A stretch of DNA of 64,000 bases from positions 1,860,001-1,924,000 of the forward strand of contig MCGE01000004.1 of NCBI GenBank assembly GCA_002105175.1, in the 5' to 3' direction. Shown piece by piece: positions 53,714-64,000 of the stretch. The notes below the pieces were generated by a model. The model ran no database searches, had not been told where the DNA came from, and was given only the letters and a program-made list of their open reading frames with translations. The position numbers and the translations under genes were made by a program. The stretch comes from Absidia repens. Lineage: Eukaryota > Mucoromycota > Mucoromycetes > Mucorales > Cunninghamellaceae. Every line of letters starts with the position of its first letter. Within the stretch, counting starts at the first letter, position 1.

Positions 53714-54503
53714 CGGGTTTTAAAAATAGAACCCTGTCACTGAACATCATCTTTTAACCTTCACACAATAGCGCGTTTCTAGAAAATCGATGCAGTCTTA
53801 ACGACAATAGCTCAAGTCATGCCAAATTTAAATAATTTTTCGCTGTAGTTTGATTGACAAAAAGTTGTGCCGAGCAAGCTTGTCTATTTTGATTGATGAG
53901 ATAACTCTCATCGCTTTATATGATAGCAATAATGCCACTATTTGTATATATTGCCATTCATTCGTGGATACATCCACAAGCAACAAAAATCCAGAATGTT
54001 AGGATAAAGATGCTTTTATGTATTCATTTAATTTTCTGTCGGGTAACCAACTTTTGCACTAACAAAGTCGCTGGAAGTGGTTTTTGGGTGTACAGATCAT
54101 CCTCGGTATTTTGAGTGCAGCTTAACCGAAAAAGTAGCTATTTTGTAAGGCACGCATTCTATACAAATAGTGATACCGCGGGATGAAGAATATAAAAAGC
54201 ATATACATGGGAGAGTTTCAATCTAAATAAATATCCCTGAACCGAGGATGCCTAGTTGAGGAGCAAAGATAATAAAAACATGAAATTTTCAGACACCTTT
54301 TTCTTTTTCTTTTTTCACGTTGAGCGACTCTCATCAGTACAAAATAGATAATACTAAAAATAGTTCAACAGATTTGTTCAATAAAAGTTTGAGACAGTTT
54401 GAATTTTATTTTCAATTTCATTTGGGTATATATATGTAGGACTAAAATAGTCGCTACTTTCGTTCGAGCTTAAGCTTTACGTGAGCCTATGCCAGGGAGG
54501 TTG

Positions 54504-54552
<49 letters not shown>

Positions 54553-54699
54553 TCACCTAGTTAAAAATTAAAAATAAAACTGGTAAACTTTCCTTGGCAG
54601 TTTTTTTGATAAAAATGAAATATCAGCCTAGAATATGCCGATTGTTGTACCTCAAAGATAGCTTACAACATATCATGAACATTTTCATAAAGATGGGGA

Positions 54700-56275
54700 G
54701 CAGTGTAGGCTGGGTTAGTGAGGTTCTTGGCCGTAGTAGACTGCCCCTTGAGCTCAACTGATATCAGTTTGGACTTTACTATACCACATTCGAAATAAAA
54801 AAATATAAATAAAAAGAGCTGAGTATATATAGCCCAGTGAAGGTTATGCCGGCGGCAGGATCTAGGTCAATTGATAGAACGGCAGAGCACGAATACGTCA
54901 CATTTAACACAAAGTGAACCAGAACTACCCATTAATTGACAGGTCTCAGGGGTTGGGAAAAAGCAGCCATAAATGAGTTAGAAATCAGTGCGAAATGCTC
55001 TATAGCTCATAGCACAGCCTAGATTTACTTATATGGTTGGTCGAGCAGAAATATAGCTATGATAATAGTCACTGACGAACGACGACACTAATCTAAAGGG
55101 ACGTTTGGAAAAATGAAGCGGTTATACAAGGCATAAGAAAACATGAAGGGTATCTTTTATTGAAACGCAACAATAACCAACACTAATCAAAATGGGCGAT
55201 GTTAGTATCAAAAGACATGAGAGAGACTAATGGGACATTTGTCATTAAAGCAAGTAAAAAAAGACATATTTTATTTAGATGTAGATAAAAACTATGGACA
55301 AACAAATACTAAACTAAGCTAATGAAGACTCCAAAAAGCCAACTAATGGTCGCCCTAAATCTTGAAATCAAAATGAAAGAGTTTCCCCATGTATATTGTC
55401 ATCCCTGAGCTGAAATCCCTTCTAAACTAGTCCTGACACTATTCTAAGTCCAACATAGCACAATAGAAGTAAGTTGAATACAAAAAAAAAAAAAAAAAAA
55501 AAAAAAAGGAAGAGGAAAAAAATAATAAAAAGGGGAAGACTATAAAATACGCGAGCGGTATTTAAAATGTTGTTTTTGCTCTTTTGGAGGGACACCGGAA
55601 TAGGGCCCTTTCTTTTTTGGTAACCAGCAATACTATACAACATCACCAACGTGGTGGTCTCTTCTCTTGACTGTAGCCCCCCCCCCCCATCGGCAGCATG
55701 ACTGTTCATTTTCTTTGATATCTTTGCAATCATGATGGAAAAACTTGACCTGACTGAGTTTACCTACCCTTTACTGTAGAATAGTATGTCACTCACCATA
55801 GCATAGCTTATCCTCTTTCGTTGGAACTAGTTTTTATTACGCTACGTTTATTCTACAACAATATATCCCATTTCCACACGCACACACACGCCTAATTGCC
55901 TCATATTTAGATATATGTGTCATAATATTATCATAGTATATATTTACATTTGAATTAAATATGTCTTTTTTTTTTTTTTTTTTTTTTTTTTTGCTTTTAC
56001 GTTGTCTCATGTAATTAGTTTGTCTTGACAAACGGGACCATTTACATTGCACTGCATTGTACGGCGCTTGCGCATATATATATTAACTGACGTATGTGCG
56101 CAATAAATGGGGCGAGGTACGAGGCAACATTGATCAACTGTCATACATAGTGTTCTATTTACTATATTGTATATTTAAGTAGAGGAGTGAGGGAAATTCT
56201 TTAATGGTTTCAGAAAATGGTCGTGGAGGCTGCATGAAAGAATAGGAAGCAACACACCGCACAAAAATATTACGT
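54700..56275 (-). repeat. RepF island 4
   Basis: It starts with a RepA subrepeat trace (GTAGACTGCCCCTTGAGCTC), followed by modules with TTTATTG (55153) and TTTATTTAGATG (55267), the CAAAATGAAAGAGTTTCCCC block (55370), a ~27-base poly-A, a C13 run (55678-55690), a ~28-base poly-T and the CGCACAAAAATATTACG end. Parallel to 42.6-44.07 kb. Confidence 0.6.
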
Positions 56276-56399
56276 GGTTAAATGGTTTATCGCATTGTCA
56301 AGTAAATAACTATCCATAACATTTCCATAAGACCCACTTCTTTATGTTTTTGCTGAAGTGCACCGAAATATAAGTCAGAAATTTGTAAAATCATTAAAG

Positions 56400-57585
56400 C
56401 AGTCTTTATCCTTCAATGTAAGAGAGAGGGATAAAAGCTTAGCTAAAATCTTGATCTAGGGTAAAGATCTATGACTTTGCAATATGCTTCCATTCACTCG
56501 CGTCACCGTATTAGTGTCGCCACCACTTTATTTTCCCCCCTTTTTATCACGACCAACACTATTTCAGGTAACTGTAATAAACATATACTATATACACTGT
56601 TGCTACTCTATATAGTCTGAAATGCAGAGGTAAAATACGCTGTAGTCTTTTTTTAGAGAAAAGCATTATTATCGAACTTCACGTGTATGACTTTTGCAAT
56701 ATCGGTCGACTGACATTGCTAGATCAAATCGCCGCAATTTTTTTCCTTTTTGAGTCACCAGTATTTAGTCCCGCCCCAGAATAACTAGCATTATTACTGA
56801 CCCTACCATTGCTATCCTATATAATCCACTCAATGGCGAAATAAAAAGGAGACAGGCAACAAAATACTCTGTGGTATACTTTTTTTTTTACACAAACACA
56901 TGCCTTTCTTCCTACACATAAATACACACACGCACACACGCATCGGAGTTTACTCATGTTCATTCAACGAGACAATAAAAGCCATGTAAGAGATTAATGG
57001 TAAAACGACAAGACATGTTTAATTCAAATATATATACAGTCTAAACTATAACAACTACCACTAAACTAAACTAATGACACTTTTTAAGATGAAGACTAAT
57101 CTATTGGTGGCTGGAAATCACGAATCCAAAATGAAAGGGGTTCCCCATTATGTTTGTTTTGCACTATTAAAAATGCCTCTAATTCAAGTTCTAACACTAA
57201 TCCTAGATCACCAGTATCCCAATGAGCCTTGCCATCATATCATTTCATGAAGGAAAAAAGGAAAAAAAAAAAAGGGGAAAGAGAGGAAAAAAAATTGGAG
57301 CCAAAAATAAAAACAGAAATCATATGTGCGGAGCCTGAATTTACATTTTTTCATACCTAAATACTACCCCGTATTTCTTTTTCAACACATAACTAAGGAG
57401 CGTTGAGCACGACATTCGGGCCCCAAGGGACTGCCCACCATAGTGCGAAATGGCGGAAACTTTAAGCCTTTCTCATCAAAACCCACACTTCAATGAAAAA
57501 TTCTGACACCCAATAAATCGAAAAATTTCTAAAAGCTCCAGCGGAGCGCCAGAGCGTTTTATTATTATGTATATATAAAAAAATG
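56400..57585 (-). repeat. RepA copy 5
   Basis: GAGAGAGGGATAAAAGC...GTAAAGATCTATGACTTTGC at the left, CCAAAATGAAAGGGGTTCCC inside, one subrepeat (GCACGACATTCGGGCCCCAA...GCGAAATGGCGG, near 57405-57465), and the end CCAGCGGAGCGCCAGAGCG. It abuts the Trk gene 3' end. Confidence 0.7.
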
Positions 57586-57726
57586 ATGGGATATAGCTAA
57601 TAAGGCAAAAACTATAAACTCAATGAATATGATAATCTAAAACATGACAACAGGCAAATCCAGTTCTATAAAGTACAAGTATAAAGAGGAGAAAATCTAA
57701 AAACTACAATTGACATTCAAAGTACA

Positions 57727-60354
57727 TCACAAAGTTTCAGAGCGCTGGTAGACCATGATATTTGCCATATGATTATTGTTCATCGCGGTGGCGGATGTCA
57801 TACAAGAAGGGCTACGATGAAGGCGATAAATTTGTTGTTCCTCAGTATCCGATCGTTCCAATTGCTCAGAAGGCAAAAGCACAGCACGGTCAATTGCAGC
57901 AGGAAGTCCACGGTGTCGGCCACGGTACATCAACAGTATAATCACAAGTTTACTGAGAGCTTGATAATCGGTGCTTTGTGAGGTTCCCAATTTTTCTCCA
58001 CCAAAGGATCCGCCGACACAACCAAAAGCAGAGACGCATTCATATATCACCGTGGCGATGGTGATTGGAGAGGGGGACATGATTGTTTGAGCTTCCAGGA
58101 TACATACGCAAAATATTCCCACAATCACCCAACAGATATCTTTTGTCAACTGGCGTTGAATTTGAGTCATGACAAAAAAATCTGGTTGTTGAAAGAGCTT
58201 TCTTGATGTTGTCACCATACTACTGATTGTTCGTTGTTTTCGTAAGTTGAGTATTATGCCATCACCTGAAGATCTACCGTTGTTACCACAATCATCTGTT
58301 TCATGAAAATCATTTTCCGTACGGTACATTCCTAAGGACCGTTCCTTTAAAACAAAAGCACGTCAGTGTAATGTTGATTCCACTTTCTGATGCCAAAAAA
58401 ATCTTTACCTGATAAACATTGCTATTACGCATGGAAATAGCCACAGGATAAACACCAATATACATTGCCACGATATAAACAAGTATGGTACCTGGGTTCA
58501 GCAAACCCAAATCAACCACTGAAAATCCAGCTAAAATGTCGCCATAAAAAGAAAGTATCAGTGATTTTATTCCCAGTCCCCGCCCTTTTTTTTTTTTTTT
58601 TGATTCATCTTACCGTTCCGAGTAGCTATCGCTTGAAACACTCCAATCAAAAACTGAGAAGCCATTGGAACACCATCCATCACAGGGAGCCAAAAGTTTG
58701 TAGACAGATACACAACCACTTCTGTCAAATTGATGGCAATCAAGGTAACAAGCAACCACCATGTTTGTCGTGCAGGAAACAAGGTGGTATAACATCGACG
58801 GGGATGGTCCAAAAGATATCGAAGGGTTTCACGATGCATAGAGTAGGATTGCGGCGTCACACAATAGAGACACCAAAGAGTAAACCGAAGGAAGATAGGA
58901 TAGGCAGTGTTTCCCGCCAAGATAAGGGAGCCGCAAATAAACAAGGGGAAGGGTGAATTTTTGAAGGGAACCATAGAAGCATCGATTTGACTAAGACCCA
59001 AGTTGTTCATTGCTGAGAGACTGATAAAGAATGACAAGAACCATGGATTGATAGCACCTTCTTCGTTGCCATTTGCCGTCAACAGTACGTTCTGTGCATA
59101 GGGCGATACAGCAATATATACGCGGAAGGCAAATGATGCACCTAAGACAATGCCAACATAATACACCGGGATGACAATGGTCAATAAATCTAAAGCTCGA
59201 TATTCGGCACCCCCAACAATGTAGCGTTGTTCTTTGGTCAGTTCCATTTGATCATGAGCGAGAGAGAGTACATCTGTCGAATCCATTGTTCCATGTTCGT
59301 CAAGCCCACCTCCATGATGATGATGATGATGATAGCCATCCATTGATCCAGGAGCTGTCGGTAGATGTCGTTCCAAATCATGCTGCTCTTCTTCTAGTTT
59401 TCGCTGGGCCTCCAATCGTTGTCGAGCACTTTCGCGTTGTTGCATAATATTATCCGCAAATATAATGTTCGCCCCTCCAGTGCCTGGTAGTAATACTTTG
59501 CTGTTCGCCAGGTGTGTCTTTTCGTATGTTGTTGTTTCGCCCACGCCGCTATCAGTAGGATGATGATGATAAAGATCGGATTCAAGATGATGAGGCTCTG
59601 TTGACACTGAAGATTGATGTTGAGTATTGTCATTCTCGAAATCAGATCGATGAGTAGTCGCTGGATCATGTATCGTTTTTGGTTGAATCTGAAGCTGTTG
59701 TAAGTGATGTTCATGCTGATGTTCCAGGGGCATCGTCAAAGGATAAGGTCCAATAATATTCCCGTCAACTTGTCCGTTTTCGGAGACCGCCATTTCTGGA
59801 CGCAAACCATGATTATGGTCGAAGTAGGAGGTGTGTTCTTTCTTGCTATCGTCGCCGTCGCCGTCGCCGTCATCGATACCACCACCACCACCGCCATGAC
59901 TGGTTAAAGTACCTGTATGTAAGAGGGTGTTGATGTTGAGTCTGCTGCTATTGCTGCTGCTTTGACGTCGTCGTTGTATTTCCCTTATTTTCCTTGCCTT
60001 GTTGAAGAGTACCACCTCTCGGAAGCGTTTGGAGAAGAAGTGTTTTCGAACAATGACCATTACAAGCGACACAATAATATGCGAGCCAAAAAAAGAAGAC
60101 ATGTAAAGCACCAAAATTTGATAAGCTGACATTGCGGACAAAGCTATAGTGTTGACACCTGTGTTGGTGCAGCCAGTAGTCGCCATATATAAAGCATCAA
60201 TATAATCCCAAGTTGTTCCAGGTTGACAATAATAAAGACCAGAAAACAACAGAATAATAAATGCAATATAAATGTAGTGTAGTTGTAAAAAATGGATGTA
60301 GTTGTTTTTGAATCGGTATGCTTTGTGTTGCAATTGTTGGAAGACTGAGAACAT
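57727..60354 (-). CDS. TRK1: Trk-type potassium transporter
   Basis: Plasma-membrane K+ uptake protein of the fungal Trk/SKT family, 826 residues. Exons 60354-58614, 58530-58409, 58344-57727 join in frame. Four M1-P-M2 repeats are visible: pore A near TTGCTNTGVNTIALSAMSAY; pore B LSAMNNLGLSQIDASMVPFK; pore C ATRNAGFSVVDLGLLNPG (across the first intron); pore D SAFGCVGGSFGGEKLGTS. Between repeats A and B lies a ~270-residue His/Gln/Asp-rich cytoplasmic loop, as in yeast Trk1. A region with TANGNEEGAINPWFLSFFI precedes pore B. Start: ATG 60354 preferred; an in-frame ATG at 60447 would add a hydrophobic stretch from the leader. 57586-57726 is 3' UTR. Confidence 0.9.
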
Positions 60355-60729
60355 CGTCACAGAAAGTGCAATGAAGCGTTGTCGATAAAAAGGTAAAAAA
60401 GGAATATATGGATAAAAATAGAGAGAAAGGAGAAGAAAGGGGACCAATGCAGCATACTTTATAATAATAATAATAATAATAATAAAAATAAAAAAAAGGT
60501 AAAAAGGGGAGTCAAAAGAAGCAGGGGCAAAAATAAAAAATTATTGCGATTTGATCGCCGGAGTTTCTGTTCCCGTATGTCAGTGTCATAGTAATGCAAA
60601 AAGTGTTTTTATTATTATTTCTGATTTGAGGTCAAAGTAAAATGAGGGTATAGAGTATAAAAATAAAAGATAAAAATAATACAATACTAACTAATAATAA
60701 TGATAATAAAAGGTCAACCATCTAAAAAT

Positions 60730-62823
60730 CTAACTATATACATTTGTTTCCAACCATTCCAATTTAACCTTGTTTTCTATGCCATCTTCCAGTTGAATGC
60801 CTTGCTGGTTGAGATCATCATAAATTTGTTGCAACTTCACCATTTCACCAGCCTTTCCATAACACACCAATAAAGCCATGTACGACCTGTTATTAATTAA
60901 GCCCTTTGATAATAACAGATCCACCCAGTATTCGCATGAAGCCACATTCCCATTCAATGCCATACCACATAAAACCGCTTCCACAGAGGATTGCATAGCC
61001 TTGATATCAGTCATAGCCAGTCCATCATTTAGATCTTTTTCGGCACCTTCCACATCACCTTGCTGAAGTCTAGATTGTATTAAAATTGTCTTTGTTCGGG
61101 TGCTGCTAGTGTCCACATCACCTCTACAAAGGAATTCATCCAGCCCTTCCCTATCACCAAGCAATCCATAGCCTTCCACCATAACGCCAATCATTCCCTC
61201 ATCCATCATGTCCAATGTGCGATTGTTCTTTGGTTTATCTTTTTGCTGCAATGTGATCCACTGTTTGAATAAAGCGTCCACCATATCACTTTGTTGCGCC
61301 TTGAAATAACCTCGAATCATAGTTTGATAGGATGATGATAGACACCTTGATACTGATGTGGATCCATTAGCTTCACAGTGTTGTTGCACTTTTGTAAACA
61401 TATGGGCTGCCATGTCTAGTTGTCCCTGTTGTACGTAAGCTTTTAGCATGGTTGTATAATGTTCCACAGCCGCAGGTTTCTCTACAGTTTCTTCCACGAC
61501 ACCTAATATCTGTTGAGCCATATCCAGTTGACCCCGAAGCACACAAGCACGAAGAAGAGAAGAGGTAGTCGAGTGGTTCGCCCCATGTCCATGCATTAGC
61601 AAGTCGTAAAACATAGCAATCCCTGAGATCAAATGTTGTTGTTGAGCAAACCCCGAAATAGCTTTGTAAAAATAAATAACGGATCGTCTTGAGAATGCAT
61701 AGTCGTGTTGCCGAAGGTCCCAGTACACTTGTTCCATTGCAGCGTATTCTTTGTTCCGTAAATAGCATTCCAGTAACATAACCAAAGTATCATCATGTAA
61801 TTGCTGAGTTGTTGGCATCGTTTTCATCATGGCCTGCCACAATCGTTGCAAGGTGTCTAATTGGTTTTCATGCTGTACTACCGTCCTCGTCGTCCCTTGT
61901 TTTGTCGCATCCTTCGCATAAGCACGTAAGAATTTTTGGTATGTCCGATCGTCAGCTACAATCCCATCGTCCATCATCCGTTGGAATAATTCAATCGCAC
62001 GATCCACCTCACCACACATCAAATAACCACCAATCACAATATCATAAGCCGTGGCATCGCGTCTGATCATGATTTCTAGCAATTGCTCAGCAGCCTCCAT
62101 AGAATCACCTTTGGTACACCCCGATAGAGCATGGTGCCATATCACCACATCCAATGAGACCCTTGCCTTGACGCTTGCCACCATCACCGGTAAGATTGCC
62201 CCATGACCTATGCTAGCCATCACCTCCACCAGCTTTTTTATTTTTTGCTGTGTCCGTTTGTAGCCCTGTTGGTGTTCATAGTCGAGGAATCTGTCGAAGA
62301 TAAGCTGCATTTGTCGTATAGTCGTTGCATTCGTGGCGCTGGTATGTAGCGCATAGCCCAAAAGAAATTGGATATACGTTTGAGCATTCGGTGTGACACC
62401 ATGGTGGACCATATCATCAAGGAGGGTGTGTGCTTCGATCTGACGTTGTTGGCACCGAAACTGTTTTGCAAGTGCCTTGATAATATGGTTGTACATGTCG
62501 ACAGTTGGCGTGCGTCCGGACCGATATATGTCAGTCAGTAGGCGATGAGCATCGTCAATATGGTTCGATTTCACCAGATCCAGTGTCATTTTTTCTAACG
62601 CCTTTCGAGGGAGAGCTGTGGTTGTCGTCTTGCTTATGATAGGTGGTCTGAGAGTTGGCGTTAAGAAAGTCGGTGGTGGCTGATAATAGACCTGAGAAGA
62701 TAATCGGCACGTTTGCTGTAGAGTTGGGTAAAAAGGCGATCGACTGCGCTGAAGGAGGATAAAATCATGACAAAGACTCTTGATCCATAAACGACGACAT
62801 AAACTTGAGCCACTTGAGGACAT
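60730..62823 (-). CDS. pentatricopeptide repeat (PPR) protein, probably mitochondrial
   Basis: 697 residues, no intron. A basic, Ser/Arg-rich N-terminus (RRLWIKSLCHDFILLQRSRS) looks like a mitochondrial presequence. It is followed by many ~35-residue PPR helices-pairs: DMYNHIIKALAKQ, LLDDMVHHGVTPNAQTYIQF, TAYDIVIGGYLMCGEVDRAI, ELFQRMMDDGIVADDRTYQK, VEHYTTMLKAYVQQGQLDMA, RSYMALLVCYGKAGEMVKLQ. PPR proteins bind organellar RNA; the target is unknown. 60448-60729 between it and the Trk gene holds an (AAT)n run and no gene. 62824-63300 shows only low-complexity DNA and an unsupported ORF at 62902-63231. Confidence 0.88.
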   Translation of the reverse strand: MSSSGSSLCRRLWIKSLCHDFILLQRSRSPFYPTLQQTCRLSSQVYYQPPPTFLTPTLRPPIISKTTTTALPRKALEKMTLDLVKSNHIDDAHRLLTDIYRSGRTPTVDMYNHIIKALAKQFRCQQRQIEAHTLLDDMVHHGVTPNAQTYIQFLLGYALHTSATNATTIRQMQLIFDRFLDYEHQQGYKRTQQKIKKLVEVMASIGHGAILPVMVASVKARVSLDVVIWHHALSGCTKGDSMEAAEQLLEIMIRRDATAYDIVIGGYLMCGEVDRAIELFQRMMDDGIVADDRTYQKFLRAYAKDATKQGTTRTVVQHENQLDTLQRLWQAMMKTMPTTQQLHDDTLVMLLECYLRNKEYAAMEQVYWDLRQHDYAFSRRSVIYFYKAISGFAQQQHLISGIAMFYDLLMHGHGANHSTTSSLLRACVLRGQLDMAQQILGVVEETVEKPAAVEHYTTMLKAYVQQGQLDMAAHMFTKVQQHCEANGSTSVSRCLSSSYQTMIRGYFKAQQSDMVDALFKQWITLQQKDKPKNNRTLDMMDEGMIGVMVEGYGLLGDREGLDEFLCRGDVDTSSTRTKTILIQSRLQQGDVEGAEKDLNDGLAMTDIKAMQSSVEAVLCGMALNGNVASCEYWVDLLLSKGLINNRSYMALLVCYGKAGEMVKLQQIYDDLNQQGIQLEDGIENKVKLEWLETNVYS

Positions 62824-63306
62824 GGATATTCGAGGAAGGAAAGGAAAAAGTAAGGACAGGTAATGTAAGTAGAGTGATAATGGGGTTGGTTGTCCTTGAC
62901 TTTAGAGTGGTATCCTTTCAATCAAAATGTATGGGTGAAATGGGTAAAAAAAAAAAAAAAAAAGGGGGAGGGGAGAAGAGGGGTAACTAACAGAGACTAA
63001 AAGATGTATATATAAAAAAACTAAAAAAATAAAAAAAACTAAGCTTTTTGATATCCCTATGTGACGACTACAGTTTTTACTATTAATTGAGACCAACGAA
63101 AAATAAAATGAGACGGAGTATAAATTAATATGGAGAGGAGGGGTACAGTAAAGTACAGCTGAGACGGGGTGAGGTAAAATAAAAATTGGGACAACGCCAA
63201 ATATAATAGAGACAGATGATAATGAAGCCAAGGAAAATAATAATGATAATAATAAAGCGGCGAGCCTACATGAATTATCGCGGGGGGAAGGGGTTATTTT
63301 TATATC

Positions 63307-63770
63307 TTACACTGTAAACATCAACGGGTTTTTATTACGAAGAGGAAGAGGAGGAGGAGGAAGAGGGTCCGGCCAGGTGTCCAGGTCTTGGCCACGGTTG
63401 ATATGATGTATGAATAGAGACCGGATGTTTCCGGAAGCATTAACGTCCCGTTGCTAAATGGTATGGTAGTGTTTGCATGATAATACTGTATACATACGGG
63501 AACGTCCATCCAATTCAATATTCGCCATTTCCTTCTTTTCACAGCCTGAGCAAACTTGGGAGGTGTTGAACACATGAATGCTAACAAATACAAGTCTGCC
63601 ATCCTTGTCCGCCTTCTTCAACAGATTTCGACATCTTTCCGCCAGTCCAGAAAGCTTCCCTTCGAAAGTTTTTCTCCAGAACGCCGCCGTGCCGATAACA
63701 ACCACCGGTACTTTCATTGGGACATGGGAAAAAGGTGCCTTTTTCCATTTTCTACTTGAGGAAGTTGAAT
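63307..63770 (-). pseudogene. Fanzor/TnpB-like RNA-guided nuclease, decayed C-terminal end
   Basis: Minus strand, readable from about 63770: SSRKWKKAPFSHVPMKVPVV, VIGTAAFWRKTFEGKLSG, then HVFNTSQVCSGC, LSCKHYHTI-stop-QRDVNASGNI, and a Pro-rich tail to a stop at 63307. In this family the C-terminus carries the RuvC-II Glu in an E-F-x-T-S context, a CxxC...CxxC zinc ribbon and the RuvC-III Asp in RDVNAS. Here the RuvC-II position is Val, the last zinc-ribbon Cys is Tyr (codon 63466-63468), and TAG (63454-63456) replaces what is usually Trp. All are single-base changes. Upstream, a stop near 63776 interrupts the frame; the RuvC-I part is not seen. Confidence 0.8.
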
Positions 63771-63815
63771 ATCAGTATGAGTTATATATATATATATATA
63801 TTCGCCTATAGTTAA

Positions 63816-64000
63816 GCAATCGAAGATCTTGTAGATGCTGTTGTCCTCAATGATTCCTCTGGCGATCTAAAATTTAATCACATCGTCCCAAAAGTTCTAA
63901 AAATTGTCTCAAATAATATTAACACCGTCAATTGTTTTGGCTTTCGTCTCAAAAACTGTACTAGCATGCCTTGGCGAGCGGGGTTTGATGGCTGTCTTGA
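63816..64000 (+). CDS. open reading frame running off the right edge
   Basis: 61 codons open to the window end on the plus strand: AIEDLVDAVVLNDSSGDLKF, HIVPKVLKIVSNN, CFGFRLKNCTSMPWRAGFDG. The reading is protein-like and not low complexity. Its first ATG lies at 63965, so it is more likely an internal exon; an AG precedes at 63815-63816 and a (TA)n run lies just left. No family recognised. Confidence 0.3.

Noticed and set aside
59394..59714. 106-codon minus-strand ORF inside the Trk gene
   Set aside because: Shadow frame of the His/Gln-rich loop.
62902..63231. 109-codon minus-strand ORF upstream of the PPR gene
   Set aside because: Low-complexity AT-rich leader sequence; no motif and no splice partner.

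Overview
The window reads as nuclear DNA of an early-diverging fungus, most likely Mucoromycota (Mucorales-like). Reasons: short GT-AG introns in host genes, very AT-rich intergenic DNA with long homopolymer runs, Ser/Pro/Gln/His-rich low-complexity protein segments, and a fungal gene set (Trk-type K+ transporter, fungal NIPA-type transporter, spliced eS10 gene). Species cannot be fixed from sequence alone.

Layout. (1) 1-3.2 kb: minus-strand host genes, the 5' part of POLE2/Dpb2 (runs off the left edge) and an unrecognised spliced gene. (2) 3.2-10.65 kb: a mosaic of interspersed repeats, including four copies of a family here called RepA (built round a ~115-bp subrepeat), one copy inserted inside another repeat (RepB), and a 19-bp-TIR element with a DDE-transposase-like C-terminal remnant. 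(3) 10.65-23.85 kb: a nest of Ty3/Gypsy LTRs. Five insertions have perfect 4-bp target-site duplications (CTTC, ACAC, CTTC, GTAC, AAGG). The youngest is a 7.7-kb full-length element with near-identical 727-bp LTRs, sitting inside a 727-bp solo LTR that itself sits in an older LTR. (4) 23.89-23.98 kb: a tRNA-Leu(AAG) gene beside the nest. (5) 24-29.8 kb: gene-poor repeats, including a near-identical ~570-bp direct duplication. (6) 29.8-64 kb: host genes separated by repeat islands: RFWD3-like RING/WD40 E3 ligase, a 46-aa spliced microgene, a 7-TM protein, an MFS_1-like transporter, a decayed membrane-protein gene, eS10, a coiled-coil protein, a NIPA-like transporter, a pepsin homologue without its catalytic Asp pair, a Trk K+ transporter and a PPR protein. 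(7) The right edge holds a decayed Fanzor/TnpB-like C-terminus.

The most unusual system is the full-length retrotransposon. Gag and Pol are joined by a canonical -1 slippery heptamer overlapping the gag end. The integrase is a separate ORF after the RNase H stop. A fourth ORF of unknown function runs into the 3' LTR. Gag, IN and ORF4 are each preceded by a copy of the leader motif TTTTTGGTGCTCAC or a variant; for IN and ORF4 a 22-25-nt A-tract follows. Older LTR subfamilies keep the ORF4 C-terminal tail but carry different tandem repeats between its stop codon and the TATA box, which points to U3 promoter turnover.

All names rest on motif recognition by eye; no database search was possible. 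Splice sites were read by hand from GT/AG and reading-frame continuity.
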